DNA from: Porpolomopsis calyptriformis
Lineage: Eukaryota; Basidiomycota; Agaricomycetes; Agaricales; Hygrophoraceae
Direction of reading: 5' to 3'
Length of the DNA: 64,000 nucleotides
NCBI GenBank assembly: GCA_951640195.1
Contig: OX621165.1
Location: 2,604,001-2,668,000 of the forward strand
Shown piece by piece: positions 1 through 11,699 of the stretch. The position numbers were made by a program, and so were the translations under genes. The notes under the pieces were generated by a model. The model did not search any database. It was given only the letters and a program-made list of their open reading frames with translations, and had not been told where the DNA came from. Numbering within the stretch: position 1 is the stretch's first letter; every line of letters starts with the position of its first letter.

Positions 1-420
1 CGCCTGGCCTTTTCCACTCGAATACCCTGTCCCCCTAGGAAATAACTATCTAGATATATTTACCATATATCTAGCACCCTCCATGCCAATTATCACATCT
101 CTGGATGCGTTACATCCCAAGATATCCTGCTCACAATCTGAAACCTGGATTTCTTATATTTTCTGCATTCCGGGGCTCATATCACATTATCAGATGGTTG
201 ATAAATTCCAATTTTCATACATGTTATACCCATACACATCGTTCCTAATGCTGCTGGATTTCATAATATTTTAAGCAGCCACTTTCAAGAACGAACCTAG
301 ATGAGGAGGAGGGGGGGGGTTGGGCCGCCTGCTTGGAATCAACTGAATTGCTTACTAATATGACATGTGATTAACTTTCCACTATTTGTCAGCAAAGAGG
401 GTGTCTCATTACTTATGGAC

Positions 421-516
421 CGCCCGTCCGTTTAGTAGGGGCCGCCTGGGGTCGCCCGTTCGTTTAGTAGGGGTTGCCTGAGGTCGCCCGTTCATTTAGT
501 AGGGACTGCCCGAGGC
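421..516. repeat. three-unit 32-bp tandem repeat
   Basis: Three consecutive 32-bp units start at 421, 453 and 485. Each begins CGCCCGTYCRTTTAGTAGGG and ends with a variable CCTGGGGT or CCTGAGGT tail. The GCCCGTTCG core is shared with the larger minisatellite downstream at 1.2-2.7 kb, so the two may have a common origin. Confidence 0.85.
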
Positions 517-1020
517 AGTTCCGGTGAGTTCAGTATCAAAGCTGGGACCACTGGTTATACTGGTTTATTTGTGATACCTCACTATGCCTGACTACTACCA
601 CTACTACCCCCTTCACTGCTCAACCCCACCCAGACCCCCCACCCTCTGAAGGACTGAGACAACCCCTTGGGTCATACAGTGCATGAAATGAACTGGCATA
701 ATACTCAATATGGACATTGTTCGTTCGTTCATTCGTTTGTTCTTGCCATTTATGGCAATGATTACAGAATCATCCTATATCATTCCGGGTTATCTGGGAT
801 ACCTGATCTCAATTCCATGTATATATGTAATACAACTTAATATTAAAAATTAATGTGTTCATTCCAGAGGTATCTAATATCCAACTGGAAGTGGAAAGGA
901 TAAGAAGGTTGATAGTATTGTAAATAATACATAGGACCTGAGTAATTGGAATAACCCGAGTATGCAATCCCGGATACCATAACATGGTGTAACCCGGAAT
1001 GTCGGGATTGAATCCCAAAG

Positions 1021-1085
1021 AACAACCTGTAACAAATTGTAACATAATGTAACAGTTTGTAACAATTTGTAACATCCTGTAACCC
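1021..1085. repeat. short TGTAAC tandem repeat
   Basis: About six imperfect 10-12 bp units built on TGTAACAATT follow one another. It is simple-sequence DNA and no gene is implied. Confidence 0.75.
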
Positions 1086-1198
1086 GGGATACTGGGTTTA
1101 TATCCCGTAAAGTCATTGAATCACATGACCCACATGTGTAAGCAACACCGCTCTCACTCCCCCCCTTCACCTATTAGCACCCACGTTGCTGCCCTACA

Positions 1199-2716
1199 CA
1201 CGACCGAGACAACCCCATGGGCTGTACGGTGCACAAAACAAACAGGCGCTATCGGCCGTTCGTTCGTGGTACCTCGCTGTGCCCAACCACCCCCAACCAC
1301 CACCACCCCTCTCCGCTCGACCCCGTCCCGACCCCCCGCGACCGCAACCCTGCCCTCCGAACGACCGAGATGACCCCCTGGGTCGTACAGTTCACGAAAC
1401 AAATGGGCAATAGTGCCCATTCATTCGTGGTGCTTGGCTGTGCCCGTCCACCACCACCACCACCCCAACCACTCACCTTTCACCACGCCCGCCCCGACCA
1501 CCCACGACCCTGACCCCGCCCTCTGAAGGACCGACACGGCCGCCTGGGTCATACGGCTGACAGACCAGCGGTGGAGGGAGCACCCCCGGAATGGGCAGAC
1601 GTGCCCTTTCTGGGGGTGCTCCCTTGCTCCCCCCCACCGCTCAACCGCATCCCGACCCCCCACGACGTCGTCCCTGCCCTAGGCACCACCGAGACGAGCC
1701 CGGGCACACGAAACGAATGGGCATGACTGCCCGTTCGTTCGGGGTGACTCGTGGTACCTGACCACCACCACCACCACCACCCCTCGCCGCTCAACCCCGT
1801 CCCAACCCCCCACGCCCTCGCCCCCGCCCTACGCACAACCGCGACGAACCACTGGTTCATCTGGGGCACGAAACGAACGGGCATCTCTGCCCGTTCGTTG
1901 GCGGTGAGTTGTGGTGCCCGACCACGACTACCCACGACCCCCCCTCACCGCTCAACCCCGTCCCAACCCCCCACGTCCTCACCCCCACCCTACGCACGGG
2001 CGAAACGAACCAGAGGTTCGACTGGGGTACGAAACGAACAGGCGGAGATGCCCGTTTGTTGGCGGTGAGTCGTGGTGCCCAACCACCACCACCACCACCA
2101 CCCCTCGCCGTCCCACCGCGTCCCGACCCCCCCACGCCCTTGCCCCCACCCTACGCACGACTGCAACGAACCACTGGTTCGTCTGGGGCACGAAATGAAC
2201 AGGCATCTCCGCCCGTTTGTTGGCGGTGAGTTGTGGTGCCCGACCACGACCACCCACGACCCCCCCTCGCTGCTCAACCCTGTCCTAGCCCCCCACGTCC
2301 TCACCCCTGCCCTACGCATGGGCGAAACGAACCAGAGGTTCAACTGGGGCACGAAACAAACGGGCGGAGATGCCCGTTCATTGGCGGTGAGTCGTGGTGC
2401 CCGACCACCACTACCACCACCACCACCCCTCGCCGTCCCACCGCGTCCCGACCCCCCATGCCCTTGCCCCCATCCCACGCATGACTGGGGTGACCTAGCA
2501 AGTCGCACAGAGCACGGAACGAACGGGCAGAGATGCCCGTTTGTTCGCGGTCACTCGTGGTGCCCGACCACCACCACCCACCACCTCCCCTCGCTGCTCA
2601 ACTGCATCCCGACCCCCCACGACCTCGTCCCCACCCTAGGCACAACCGAGACGAGCCTGGGCGCATGAAACGAATGGGCAAACATGCCCGTTCATTCGCG
2701 GTAACTCGTCGGATTC
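1199..2716. repeat. GC-rich minisatellite, about 160-bp units with inner palindrome
   Basis: Imperfect units of roughly 150-163 bp can be followed by the recurring GCCCGTTCGTT-like core near 1730, 1890, 2050, 2212, 2373, 2537 and 2687, with more diverged units from about 1200. In each unit the core is preceded by its inverted copy (CGAACGGGC), so each can form a hairpin with a 9-10 bp stem. This is followed by a CCACCACCACC tract and a C-rich arm. All six frames give long low-complexity His/Pro or Gly/Trp readings. These are by-products of the repeat and not proteins. Confidence 0.9.
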
Positions 2717-3029
2717 AGTACGTTCACAATTTTACCACTTTGACCTGACTGTTCACTGTTTTCTTTTGCAGTACGCAATTTTTAGTCTGAATTTTTTCTT
2801 CATTCCTTCTTTCTTTTCTTTTCTTTTGCTAAAGATTGAAACATTTCCCTTGCCTCATACACCTTACACCACTTCCAGGTTCATTTCCTGGGTGTCGCAA
2901 TATAATTTGTGATATGGAATCGTCCTTTGGGTTATCTGGGCTTGGCTTGGACCCCCTTGGATTAGTATTTGCATTATCCGGGCTTGGCTTGGACTGCCAA
3001 TTGTTCCTGTCATATCTTATTTTTGCAGC
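2717..3029. other. intergenic flank left of the Gypsy element
   Basis: A T-rich tract (about 2755-2830) is followed by two imperfect copies of a GGGCTTGGCTTGGAC motif near 2938 and 2981. A related motif occurs right of the Gypsy element at about 10314-10370, so the element split a small local repeat. No gene is seen. Confidence 0.6.
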
Positions 3030-3034
3030 CTGGG

Positions 3035-3444
3035 TGTTAAGGCGCAGTGATCTTTCGGTCGGCTTTAGAGGGTCAACGGATAGAACAAAGATCCTAGTCG
3101 AATGACAAGGGGGGGGTGTCTATGTTGAGATCGAAACTAAAGATACAAACTCTGACTACGCTACTTATCTACTTCTGAGTTTGAATCCGACGACTCAACG
3201 ATAATCCGCGGAACGGCTGATTCAGCTGCTGCGGATGGCTGCGCAACTGCGGATGGCGTCATTGCCGACCAATGGCGGAAGTTGCTCGTGCGTGACAGTG
3301 ACAGGTGTGACAGTCACGGTCACAAGTGACCAGAGAGAGACGAGATAGACGACGAGATAAGGAAGGTGATGAATGAATGAGATAAGATTAGATAGACTGC
3401 GATAAGATAAGATAAAAATGAAAAAGAATGAACGCATCGTAACA
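3035..3444 (-). repeat. 3' LTR of the Gypsy element
   Basis: 410 bp; in element sense it starts TGTTACGATG and ends CCTTAACA. It is identical by eye to the right-hand LTR except for one base. A purine-rich tract on the sense strand at 3445-3457 abuts it and is the likely polypurine primer for plus-strand synthesis. Confidence 0.95.
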
Positions 3445-3457
3445 TCACTCTCCCTTC
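3445..3457 (-). other. polypurine tract of the Gypsy element
   Basis: The sense strand (minus) reads GAAGGGAGAGTGA directly against the 3' LTR. This is the position and composition expected of the plus-strand primer in LTR retrotransposons. Confidence 0.75.
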
Positions 3458-3477
3458 AGAATCGCGTCCGCGTGAGT

Positions 3478-6400
3478 TCAACGTAGGCGTTGGAGATGTC
3501 TTGAGCAGTCTCGTAATAGCCAGCGAGGCGCGTAACAGGGAATAGCGGGGAGGTAATGGCCGTATCGTCGTTGGATATCCACGGCCGAAAGAGGGAGCGT
3601 AAGCTGGTACAGACGGAGTACTTGGCCACGGCTGTCCAGTCGTGCAACGAGGGTGACCGCGTTGACTGGGCCTTCCTCGTAGATCCAGACTCGTCGTACG
3701 TGTGTGGGGAGGTGGGGGAAGAGAATAGAAATGTCGAAATCGGAATCTAGGGTGTGATCGACTTCGACGGGCGTGAGCGGGACGATGACATCGATGTTGT
3801 CGGACATTGTTGGTGGTTTGTAGCCTTCGCCGTACGAATCCGTAATCGGGTCGTAAAGGCGATCGTCGATGCCAAAGAAATCGTCCATGCGAATGACGCG
3901 GACCTGAAGCCTCGGGGCTGGTCGTTTCGGGTTCAGAGCGTGGAACTCGTCGACTAGCTCTTGGGCATGCGCGACATCGGATGCGGATTGCCAGGTATTC
4001 TCTTCGTTGGTGTAGCCTTCCCAATGTACCAGATATTGGAGCTGCTTCCGATGGATTCGGGAATCCAGAATTTTCTCGACGACGTATTCGGTTTCGTCGT
4101 TCACTTGGAGGGGAGGAGGAGGAGGAGGAGCTTTTTGATTGGGAAAAGAAGAATGACGGTACGGGGATAGATAGGACTCGTTGAAGACTGGGTGTAAACC
4201 CATCCATTCGTGGGGGAGTTCGAGTCGGTAGGCGGAATGACCAATTTTCTCGATGACCTTGAAGGGTCCGAAGCGTTTGTTATCGAGCTTCTTCATTGCA
4301 CGATTGGTCTTGATGTTCGTGGCGGCGAGCCAGACCTTGTCTCCGGGGGCGTACTCCTGAATGGGTCGGGATCGCTTATCGTGACTAGCCTTCATTTGTT
4401 CGTTGGCCTGCCTGAGAGCGGACTCGGTCTCCTGACGGACTTGCTTCATTCGTTCTGCGAATTGGGTGGCGGACTCGTTTCGGACTTCTCTTCAGGTATC
4501 ATTTCCAGACCAAGGATGTTGACCGTAATTGACGTAGAAGGGAGTTTGGGTAGTGGCAGCGTGGATGGAGTTATTATATGAGAACTCAGCTAATGCCAAC
4601 CATTCCTTCCAATTGTCCTGACGATGATTGACGAAGACTTGCAGATATTGCTCGAGAGTCTGGTTCATTCGTTCAGACTGGCCATCAGTTTGAGGGTGGT
4701 AAGCGGTGGAAACGTTTTGCGTCGTGCCTAAGAGGCGGAAGAGATCAGTCATGTACTTGGATATGAACCGTGGATCGCGATCGTGAATGATTCGTCATGG
4801 GACTCCGTGATCTCGGATGACGCGGTCTCGAATGATCTTCGCGAAGCCTTCCGAATTGAGCTCGATGTGAGTAGCCTCGAACTTGACGGCTTTCGAAAAG
4901 GTATCGACAATGGTCAGGACGGCATTGTAGCCCTGACACTCGGGGATCGGTCCTACGAGGTCGACGGTGATCGTATCCCAAGGGCGAGTCGGGGGATCGA
5001 ATGGGTGAAGCGGGGTCTTCGCAGGTAGACGAGATGCCTTGGTGCGTTGGCAAGTCTCACAACCGGAGATGTACTGTTTCACGTCTCGACGGATGGTGGG
5101 CCACCAGTAGTCACGACAAAGGACTTCGGTGGTCTTGAAGGGACCGTAATGTCCGGACAAGGGATTGTCGTGATACCGAGAGATAATCTCGCCACGGAGG
5201 GGTTTGTCGACAGAGACGTAAATCCGATCATTGAAGGTGAGGATACCATCATCTTGAGTCTTCCAATCGTTTTCTTGTTTTTTCTGAAGGAGTGTGACGG
5301 AATCTTCTTGGTTCCGGTAGGAATTCTTGATGCGTAAGCGAAGGTGGTCGGGTTCGACATCGAGTTGAACCGGTCGGAGGTCTACGATAGGGTGAGAATC
5401 GACAGAAAAAAGAGAGTCGGGCAAAAGAATCGTGTCGTCGTTATCGTCCACCCCCCTCTCAAATCCTGGTCGTCTCGACAGGATGTCAGCCTTCGAATTG
5501 GCCTTACCAGCGACATGATGAAGGGTGAAATGAAAGTCTTGCAGCTCCGTGAGCCAGTGAGCTTGACGTCTGTTGAGCTTCTGCGGCTTCTTGAAGTACT
5601 GGAGGTTGGCGTGGTCAGTCCAAACCTCAAAGACTTGCTTTGCGGACAACAGATGCTTGCGGAATTCCTGAAGAGCGGCCATTATTGCGAGAAGTTCGCG
5701 ATCGTAGACTTGGTAATTTCGTTCCGCGGGACTGAAGGACTTCGAGAGGAATCCGATGGGCTTCCAGATGTTTTCTTGTTTTTGCAAGAGTATAGCGCCC
5801 AAAGCGTATTCTGAAGCGTCAGTCTCGACGCGGAGTAAGTCATAATCATTAGCGATAGAAAGAATAGGAGCGGAAGTAATGATAGTCTTGAGGACGTCGA
5901 AAGCGTCCTGACATTGATCAGTCCATTCGAAAGGAGTGTTACCAGTTAAGACATTAAGGGGGCGGGCAATACCGGCGAAATGATGGATGAAACGACGGTA
6001 GAAGTTGCAAAATCCGAGGAAAGACTGAACGTCGCGTTTACAGGTCGGAATCGGCCAATCGGTGATACCTTGGACCTTGATCGGATCCATCCTGACTTGA
6101 CCTTCCGAGACAACGACTCCGAGGTATTCCACTTGCCTTTGGTCGAATTCGCATTTATCGGGCTTGAGATAAAGTTTGTGTTCGCGGAGTAAGGACATGA
6201 CTTCGCGGACGTGCCGATGATGCGTTTCGAGATCCTTGTCGAAGATCAGTATATCGTCGATATAGATTAAAACGTGACCTTGGTGGATCTGGACATGGAA
6301 AATGTCGTTCATCATTGTCTGGAAAGTGGCAGGCGAGTTTGTGAGCCCAAAGAACATGACCAGAGGTTCGAACAAGCCACGATTAGTCCTGAACGCGGCT

Positions 6401-7830
6401 TTGTGTTCGTCACCTTCCTTGATGCGAATGTTGTTGTAACCCCAACGAATGTCCAGTTTGGTGAAATAACGGGCGTTCTGAAGGGTGTCGATGAGTTCGG
6501 TGATCAAGGGGAGTGGGTAGCGATTCTTGACGGTCAAATCGTTCAACTTGCGGTAGTCCTGGATCGGGCGCAATCGACCATCTTTCTTCTTGATGAAGAA
6601 GAAGGGGGAGGCGACAGGGGAGATGGAGGGGCGAATTCGTCCGGTTCGGAGATTCTCTTCGAGGAATTCGTCAAGTTGCGAACGTTCCTCCACGCTGAGG
6701 GGGTAGATCTTGCAATCGAGCTTCTCGTCGGTTCCGGGGAGTAATTCGATCGCGTGGTCCCAAGGGCGAGGTGGTGGTAGTTCGTCGAAGTCTTTCTTGG
6801 TGAAGACGTCTTGAAATTCGTGAAGATAGTCGGGGACGATGTCCTTCCAGTCGCGGTCCTTCTTCTGAGCTTCGGCAGCCTTGATCGCGAGTTCTTGCGA
6901 CTTGGTCATCGACCGAATTCGGATGGCAGGGGTGAGGTCGATCATGAGGAGACGATCGTCGTCCTCCAAGGTGAGGTTGTTGATGTCGGAAGAATCAACG
7001 GAGGGATGACAGTCCGGTGGACATCGGTTGAAATCGAGGGTGCCGGTCTTCCAGTCCATAGAGGGATTGTGGGTCTTGAGCCAATTGTGTCCGAGGAAAA
7101 TTTGTCCTTTGCCGAGGTTTGTTACGCCAAAGCTGATTCTCTCCACGTGGGTTCCGATCCGTAGTTCGAGGGTGACCATATCCGTGATGGGGCCTTCGGT
7201 GTTGGGTTGTCCATCGGCGTTGTGTACTCAGACGGGTCGAGCGAGAGGAGTCGTATGGAGATCATGGTCTCAGACGTACTTGACATCGATACAGGAGCCT
7301 TCGCATCCGCTATCGACGAGAGCGGTGGCAGTGTGCTCCGTACGATCGTCCAAGGTGACAAGATGAGCTTTGAGGACGAGTTGATTTCCTTTGGAGCCTC
7401 GAACGAAGACGTGGGGTTGTTTGAGTTCGTTCAGAGCTCGAATGGCACTTTCTGGGGTAAGGGCGGTGATTTCATCGATGGTGGATTGTACCATCTCTCG
7501 CGATCGTGCAGGATGCGACCAGTGTTGAAGGATGGAGATCGCGGAATTAGCGTTTCCCTTAATGGCATTAACGATGTCTAGAGGTGTTAAAAGAGTGTTG
7601 ACGTCGATTGAGTCGACAGAAAGAGACGATGATTCGGGAATGGGGATTTCGGGGCATTCAATGCGTGCGTCTGACGGAACAAGTTTCGGAGAGGGAGAAA
7701 CAACGGGGGTATTGGATTCGGGTATAGTAGGTGTTGTACACGCCGTCGTTATATATAAAGGAGAAATGTCCGATACAGTGTTATGCCAGAGCAGGCAACT
7801 ACCAGTCGAGTGAAGGGAACGCATCTTCAT
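3478..7830 (-). pseudogene. pol: Gypsy pol polyprotein (PR-RT-RH-IN-chromodomain), four in-frame TGA
   Basis: One reading frame runs from the ATG at 7830 to 3478 and is interrupted only by TGA at 7270-7272, 7228-7230, 4795-4797 and 4492-4494. In order it shows an aspartic protease (LVDSG active site near 7310, then FLGHNWL), reverse transcriptase with YIDDIL near 6250, RNase H (VETDASEYALG), an integrase with an H-H-C-C zinc region (GCETC near 5060) and a DDE core that includes TVDLVGP. The end is a chromodomain (YLVHWEGY near 4030) for chromatin targeting. Each TGA sits where an Arg CGA codon would fit, so simple CpG decay explains all four. I call it a pseudogene, though suppression of TGA cannot be excluded. 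Confidence 0.9.
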
Positions 7831-9565
7831 CGACCGTCGACAAAATCCGATTCGTCATCCGGGGCGGGGGTTTCATTCGCCGAGCTGTGCTCCTCTTCGG
7901 AAAGGAGGTTCTTCAGCTCGTTTAATTCCGACGTGGTCATGTCGTAGAAGAGGGCGCGAACGTTCACGACGGCCTTTTCTTTGGGACAGTCTCGGCGGAA
8001 GTGACCTAACTCTCCACAGTTGAAACAACGATGGGCCTGACGCGTCTTGTCCACGTCCATGGGCTTACCTTGTCCACCATGAATGATCCCAGTGGGGACG
8101 CGGCGGTCTTCGGCGGGGTGAGCCTGAGGACGGGGGAAGGTTCGGGGTACGAATCGCGAGGTAGGAGCGGTCGGACGACGAGCTTGTTCCTGTTGTCGGT
8201 AACGCTCGTGGAGTTGTCCGATGGCTACGGCCTTTTCAACGTAGTCGGTCCATACGGTGGGGAGGGGAGGGTTGAGGTACATTTGGCGAATGATGTCGCG
8301 ATGGATGTTCTTCTCGAATATGCGGATCTTTTCTTTATCCTGGCTGAGGCCAGCGAGTTTTGCCTTCATCTCGTACCTGACGAGGTATTCCACGATGAGT
8401 GACGACCCTTGCGTCATAGTCTCGATTTCTTCTCGTGCGCGTTGCTCCGAGGCGGTATCCGTGAAAGCTCTGTCGAGGCCGAGCTTGAAGTCAGCCCAGT
8501 CGGGGAAGGGGACAGCGTTTCCTTGGGCATCGGTCTGATCGAGGAAATCGTCGATGAATTGCTGAGCCCAGATGGCAGCGGTCCCTTCTTTCATGTAGGA
8601 AAGAGTGACGAGGGAGCGTTCAGTTTTGTCGGTGATGCCACGACCAGCGAGGAAAATGATGACCTGTCGGTACCAGTCCCTGTAGGTCTTGGGGTCGCCA
8701 TTGAACGTGCTAGGTTCGGCGAGCTTGATCTTGCTGGAGACGGCGGCAGCCATTGGAGGAGCGAGGAGGGGACTGTTGGGTGGTGACGGAGAAGGAGATG
8801 TGTGAGGGGTCGGATTCAGTTCAGGGTCCGTATCGAGGGGGAGAGGCAGTGGCTCTCGAGAGGAAGGGCTTGGTTTTCTAGAGGAGAGAGAAGAAGGAAC
8901 AGAAGGAGGCGGGTCTGAAGGTTCGGGTTCTGGTTCGAATTCCACAGAGGTGACCCGTTGCTTCCCTTTGGAGGTGGGTCGCGAGAAAGGTGGATCAGCA
9001 GGTGGGGGAGGGGTTCGTCGAGGTCTGAGACCTAAGAAAGAGAACGAGACGGGGGTTCGCGGTACGTAAGTGGAGGGCCCTGATTCGAGCGAGGAGATAG
9101 AAGGAAGAAGAGGAGGGAGGAGCTGCGACGAGAAGGGCGAGTGGATCTCGTGGTCTTCAGCGTCCTTGAACTCTTGTTCCTCTTCGGTTTCCGATGCGCT
9201 GTAGGAAGGCCTTCGCGACGGACGAGACGTGTTGGCTAGTGGTCGAGTACGAGATGGATCTCTCGTACGTCTTGCGTATCACGTCGTCGGAAAACATAGA
9301 TGATGGGGATGACGGCTTGTTCTGTGAGGCGACGAGGGCGGTGAACGTGAACACGAACTTGAAGATGGACGACGGGCTCTACTTCAAGGAGCGTAGATGG
9401 GTCTGACGGATCTTCAATCGGAGAAGACGGGGCGGTATCAAAGGATTCCTCAGATGAGGACGATGAAGGAGACAAAGGTGGAGAAGGGGCGAGGTCGGGT
9501 TCGTAGAATTCGTCGGCCAACGGGTTGAGCTGCTCGGTGAGAGAATCGAGCTCTGTCGGCGACAA
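7827..9565 (-). CDS. gag: Gypsy gag (capsid/nucleocapsid)
   Basis: The frame that ends at 7827 is open back to about 9277. The central part has a typical retrotransposon capsid region (TYRDWYRQVIIFLAG and following, near 8690), a basic linker and one CCHC knuckle (CFNCGELGHFRRDC near 8010) that binds the element RNA. An in-frame stop near 9278, with an acidic Ser/Pro-rich reading frame starting at an ATG at 9565 in another frame, suggests a frameshift in the N-terminal part. The TGA stop (7829-7827) overlaps the pol ATG (7830-7828) as ATGA, which suggests coupled stop and restart of translation. Confidence 0.8.
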
Positions 9566-9890
9566 GTCTAGTGCGGCGGCGGCGATCAGACGTGCGTTGC
9601 TAATGAGCTCGGACGTCGACGCCTGGTGTGGCTCGGGGTTAGTGAGGGCGTAGGGTGGGGGCGGCGATGGAGAGCGCGAGGCCAGAGTGGTGGTCGAGTC
9701 AATTACCGTGCGGGGATGTCAGAGTCACCCGTGGTTCACTGAACGAGAGAGGTTGGCCTGCAGGGGGAGCCTGGGTGGGGATTCCAAGGCAACAACGACG
9801 GTCCTTGTCTGACGGATCAAACAATGACGGGCGCTGTCAGACGAATCTTGACCAGGGACTGTTGCGGAGAAAAGCAGAGGGAAAGAGGTG

Positions 9891-9901
9891 AGTTTCGATC
9901 T
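9891..9901 (-). other. putative self-priming primer-binding site
   Basis: Two bases inside the 5' LTR the sense strand reads AGATCGAAACT, the exact reverse complement of the 11-nt AGTTTCGATCT inside each LTR (9997-10007 and 3128-3138 on the plus strand). No tRNA-type TGG start is visible. In Tf1/sushi-type chromoviruses the first 11 nt of the transcript fold back to prime at such a site, so this element probably self-primes and its transcript should start near 10007. Confidence 0.65.
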
Positions 9902-9903
9902 TC

Positions 9904-10313
9904 TGTTAAGGCGCAGTGATCTTTCGGTCGGCTTTAGAGGGTCAACGGATAGAACAAAGATCCTAGTCGAATGACAAGGGGGGGGTGTCTATGTTGAGAT
10001 CGAAACTAAAGATACAAACTCTGACTACGCTACTTATCTACTTCTGAGTTTGAATCCGACGACTCAACGATAATCCGCGGAACGGCTGATTCAGCTGCTG
10101 CGGATGGCTGCGCAACTGCGGATGGCGTCATTGCCGACCAATGGCGGAAGTTGCTCGTGCATGACAGTGACAGGTGTGACAGTCACGGTCACAAGTGACC
10201 AGAGAGAGACGAGATAGACGACGAGATAAGGAAGGTGATGAATGAATGAGATAAGATTAGATAGACTGCGATAAGATAAGATAAAAATGAAAAAGAATGA
10301 ACGCATCGTAACA
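9904..10313 (-). repeat. 5' LTR of the Gypsy element
   Basis: 410 bp, the promoter-bearing LTR of the minus-strand element. It differs from the left LTR only at 10160 (A here, G at 3291), a CpG position. The predicted start of the R region is near 10007 if the self-priming model is right. Confidence 0.95.
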
Positions 10314-10509
10314 CTGGGGCTTGGACCACGGGAATAGTGGTGTTTGTGTTATCTGGCCTTGGGCTGGACTTCATGTTTATAATTGAATTATAAACCCTTG
10401 GTTTACTGACCCAATTCACCGCTTCATTGAAGTGGTGAAATGATACAACCCATTTCTTATGCTTCATCTGTTACTATGGTCAAGAACCAACTCCAATCAT
10501 GTAGGTCAC

Positions 10510-11699
10510 AGCTGGCTCCTGTCATGTTTGTCGCTGGCCTGGATATTTCCTCAGAGAAACAGCAGGATCAATTCACAGTTCTAACCCATCGCCTTCGTGA
10601 TGCTCTCCTTACTCGCAGGCCTGCAATATCAGCCTGAAAAGTCCAAGTCTTTCCATGTCATATTCGTTGACAAGTCCGTTCGCTTCCCCCCGCGAAAACT
10701 CACCCCAGATGACCCGCAGTACCTTACGGCACACCCCTTGTCCCCACTGACCCCAACGTCACCCCCCTTCCCTGATGGCCCCATCGCCCACCTGGACCCG
10801 CAAGCACACTACGCTGGTACCAAGCGTCTTGACCGGCCAGATCCAGACCGAGAACGCGAAAGGGCAGATGAGGAGCGGCGTAAGGACTCTGAACTCTCAG
10901 CAGGCACAAGAAGAGCACAAGTGAGCATGGCATAAAGCTCACAGTTGTTCTTACTGCCACACGATGCATGCTAGGTGAGTTCCTGTTGCTTCTCTTCAAT
11001 ATATTCACCTCATTGCCAATAGACGACTGGTTACTGGATGCACGTCTCACTTACATCCGGAGACAGAGCGTCACGCGTGGCGCTCTTTGTCCTGAGCCCA
11101 GTAAGCCCGTCAGAACTCAGTGATTTCGTCCAGAGGTACGCCTCTTTTCATTTGCAACCATCAATTATGCGACGAAAGTGCACTGTTTCCCTATCATGTC
11201 ACTAAAACCTTTGTGTTTTTATTGTCGAACGATCAGTACAAACCATATTGTAGCTTGCAGCAGGCCTTGTACGAACCCACACTGGAGTACTACACCAATC
11301 ACTCGAAACGTGTATGCCGGAAATGAAACCGCCACACACAATCAGGATCTAGCCATATCTCAAACTCACCTCTTGGGACAGCAAGGCTGCTACGTCCTGA
11401 GGGGTGGACTGTGCGCTATGAGTACAAGATGGCATGCTTTGCAGAGTTCCGAGGCGAAGACGAGGTTGCACTCAAGTACGTGTTATCTTCTTGTTCCTTC
11501 TCTTCCCCCTTTACGGGAGTTCAGACATTACCAGGATGCATACGCCATGCTTATTGTCATGTTTGGCTCCACGGCGATTCTCCCACCTCGCAAGAAACAT
11601 TGGGCGGAGGCCAAGGTACTTGCAGATTGTATTAACGTGAAGGTAAATCCCTCTATCTAGCAATCTCGGCCTAAAATTTAGAACGTCCTCGAAAATTCT
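10510..11699 (+). pseudogene. TRAPPC11 (foie gras) gene fragment, decayed and truncated
   Basis: Scattered plus-strand pieces read as the N-terminal third of TRAPPC11, a subunit of the TRAPP tethering complex acting in ER-Golgi traffic. They include MFVAGLDISSE near 10530, DRPDPDRERERADEERRKD near 10845, RLTYIRRQS and ALFVLSPVSPSEL near 11050-11120, YEPTLEYYTNHSKRV near 11270, YEYKMACFAEFRGEDEV near 11420 and RKKHWAEAKVLADCINVK near 11590. Some joins fit introns. The segment around 10780-10930 needs frameshifts and lacks expected sequence, so the copy is decayed. It ends in the foie gras domain, at most 18 bp past a plausible splice acceptor (11681), where the duplicated block begins at 11700. 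The remaining two thirds of the gene are absent. Confidence 0.8.

Larger units (their letters stand above)
1..1100. other. non-coding, repeat-rich stretch
   Basis: I see no supportable gene here: reading frames are short and the composition is AT-rich with simple-sequence patches. It contains a short G run near 307-320, a three-unit 32-bp repeat (421-516) and a run of 10-12 bp units around TGTAAC at about 1021-1085. Both repeats are described separately. Confidence 0.6.
3030..10318 (-). mobile_element. Ty3/Gypsy chromodomain LTR retrotransposon with target duplication
   Basis: Full-length element on the minus strand, including its 5-bp target duplication CTGGG at 3030-3034 and 10314-10318. 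The element proper is 3035-10313. It has 410-bp LTRs that start TG and end CA, a gag with a CCHC zinc knuckle, and a pol in the order protease, reverse transcriptase, RNase H, integrase, chromodomain, which defines the chromovirus clade. The two LTRs differ at one position by eye (3291 G, 10160 A, in a CpG), so insertion was recent. Four in-frame TGA codons interrupt pol, so this copy is probably not autonomous unless they are read through. Confidence 0.95.

Noticed and set aside
1116..2748. Overlapping reading frames encoding His/Pro-rich and Gly/Trp-rich proteins on both strands
   Set aside because: They follow the 160-bp minisatellite period in all frames; no intron structure or conserved motif.
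4210..7164. Several 100-156 codon plus-strand frames within the Gypsy element
   Set aside because: Antisense shadows of pol.
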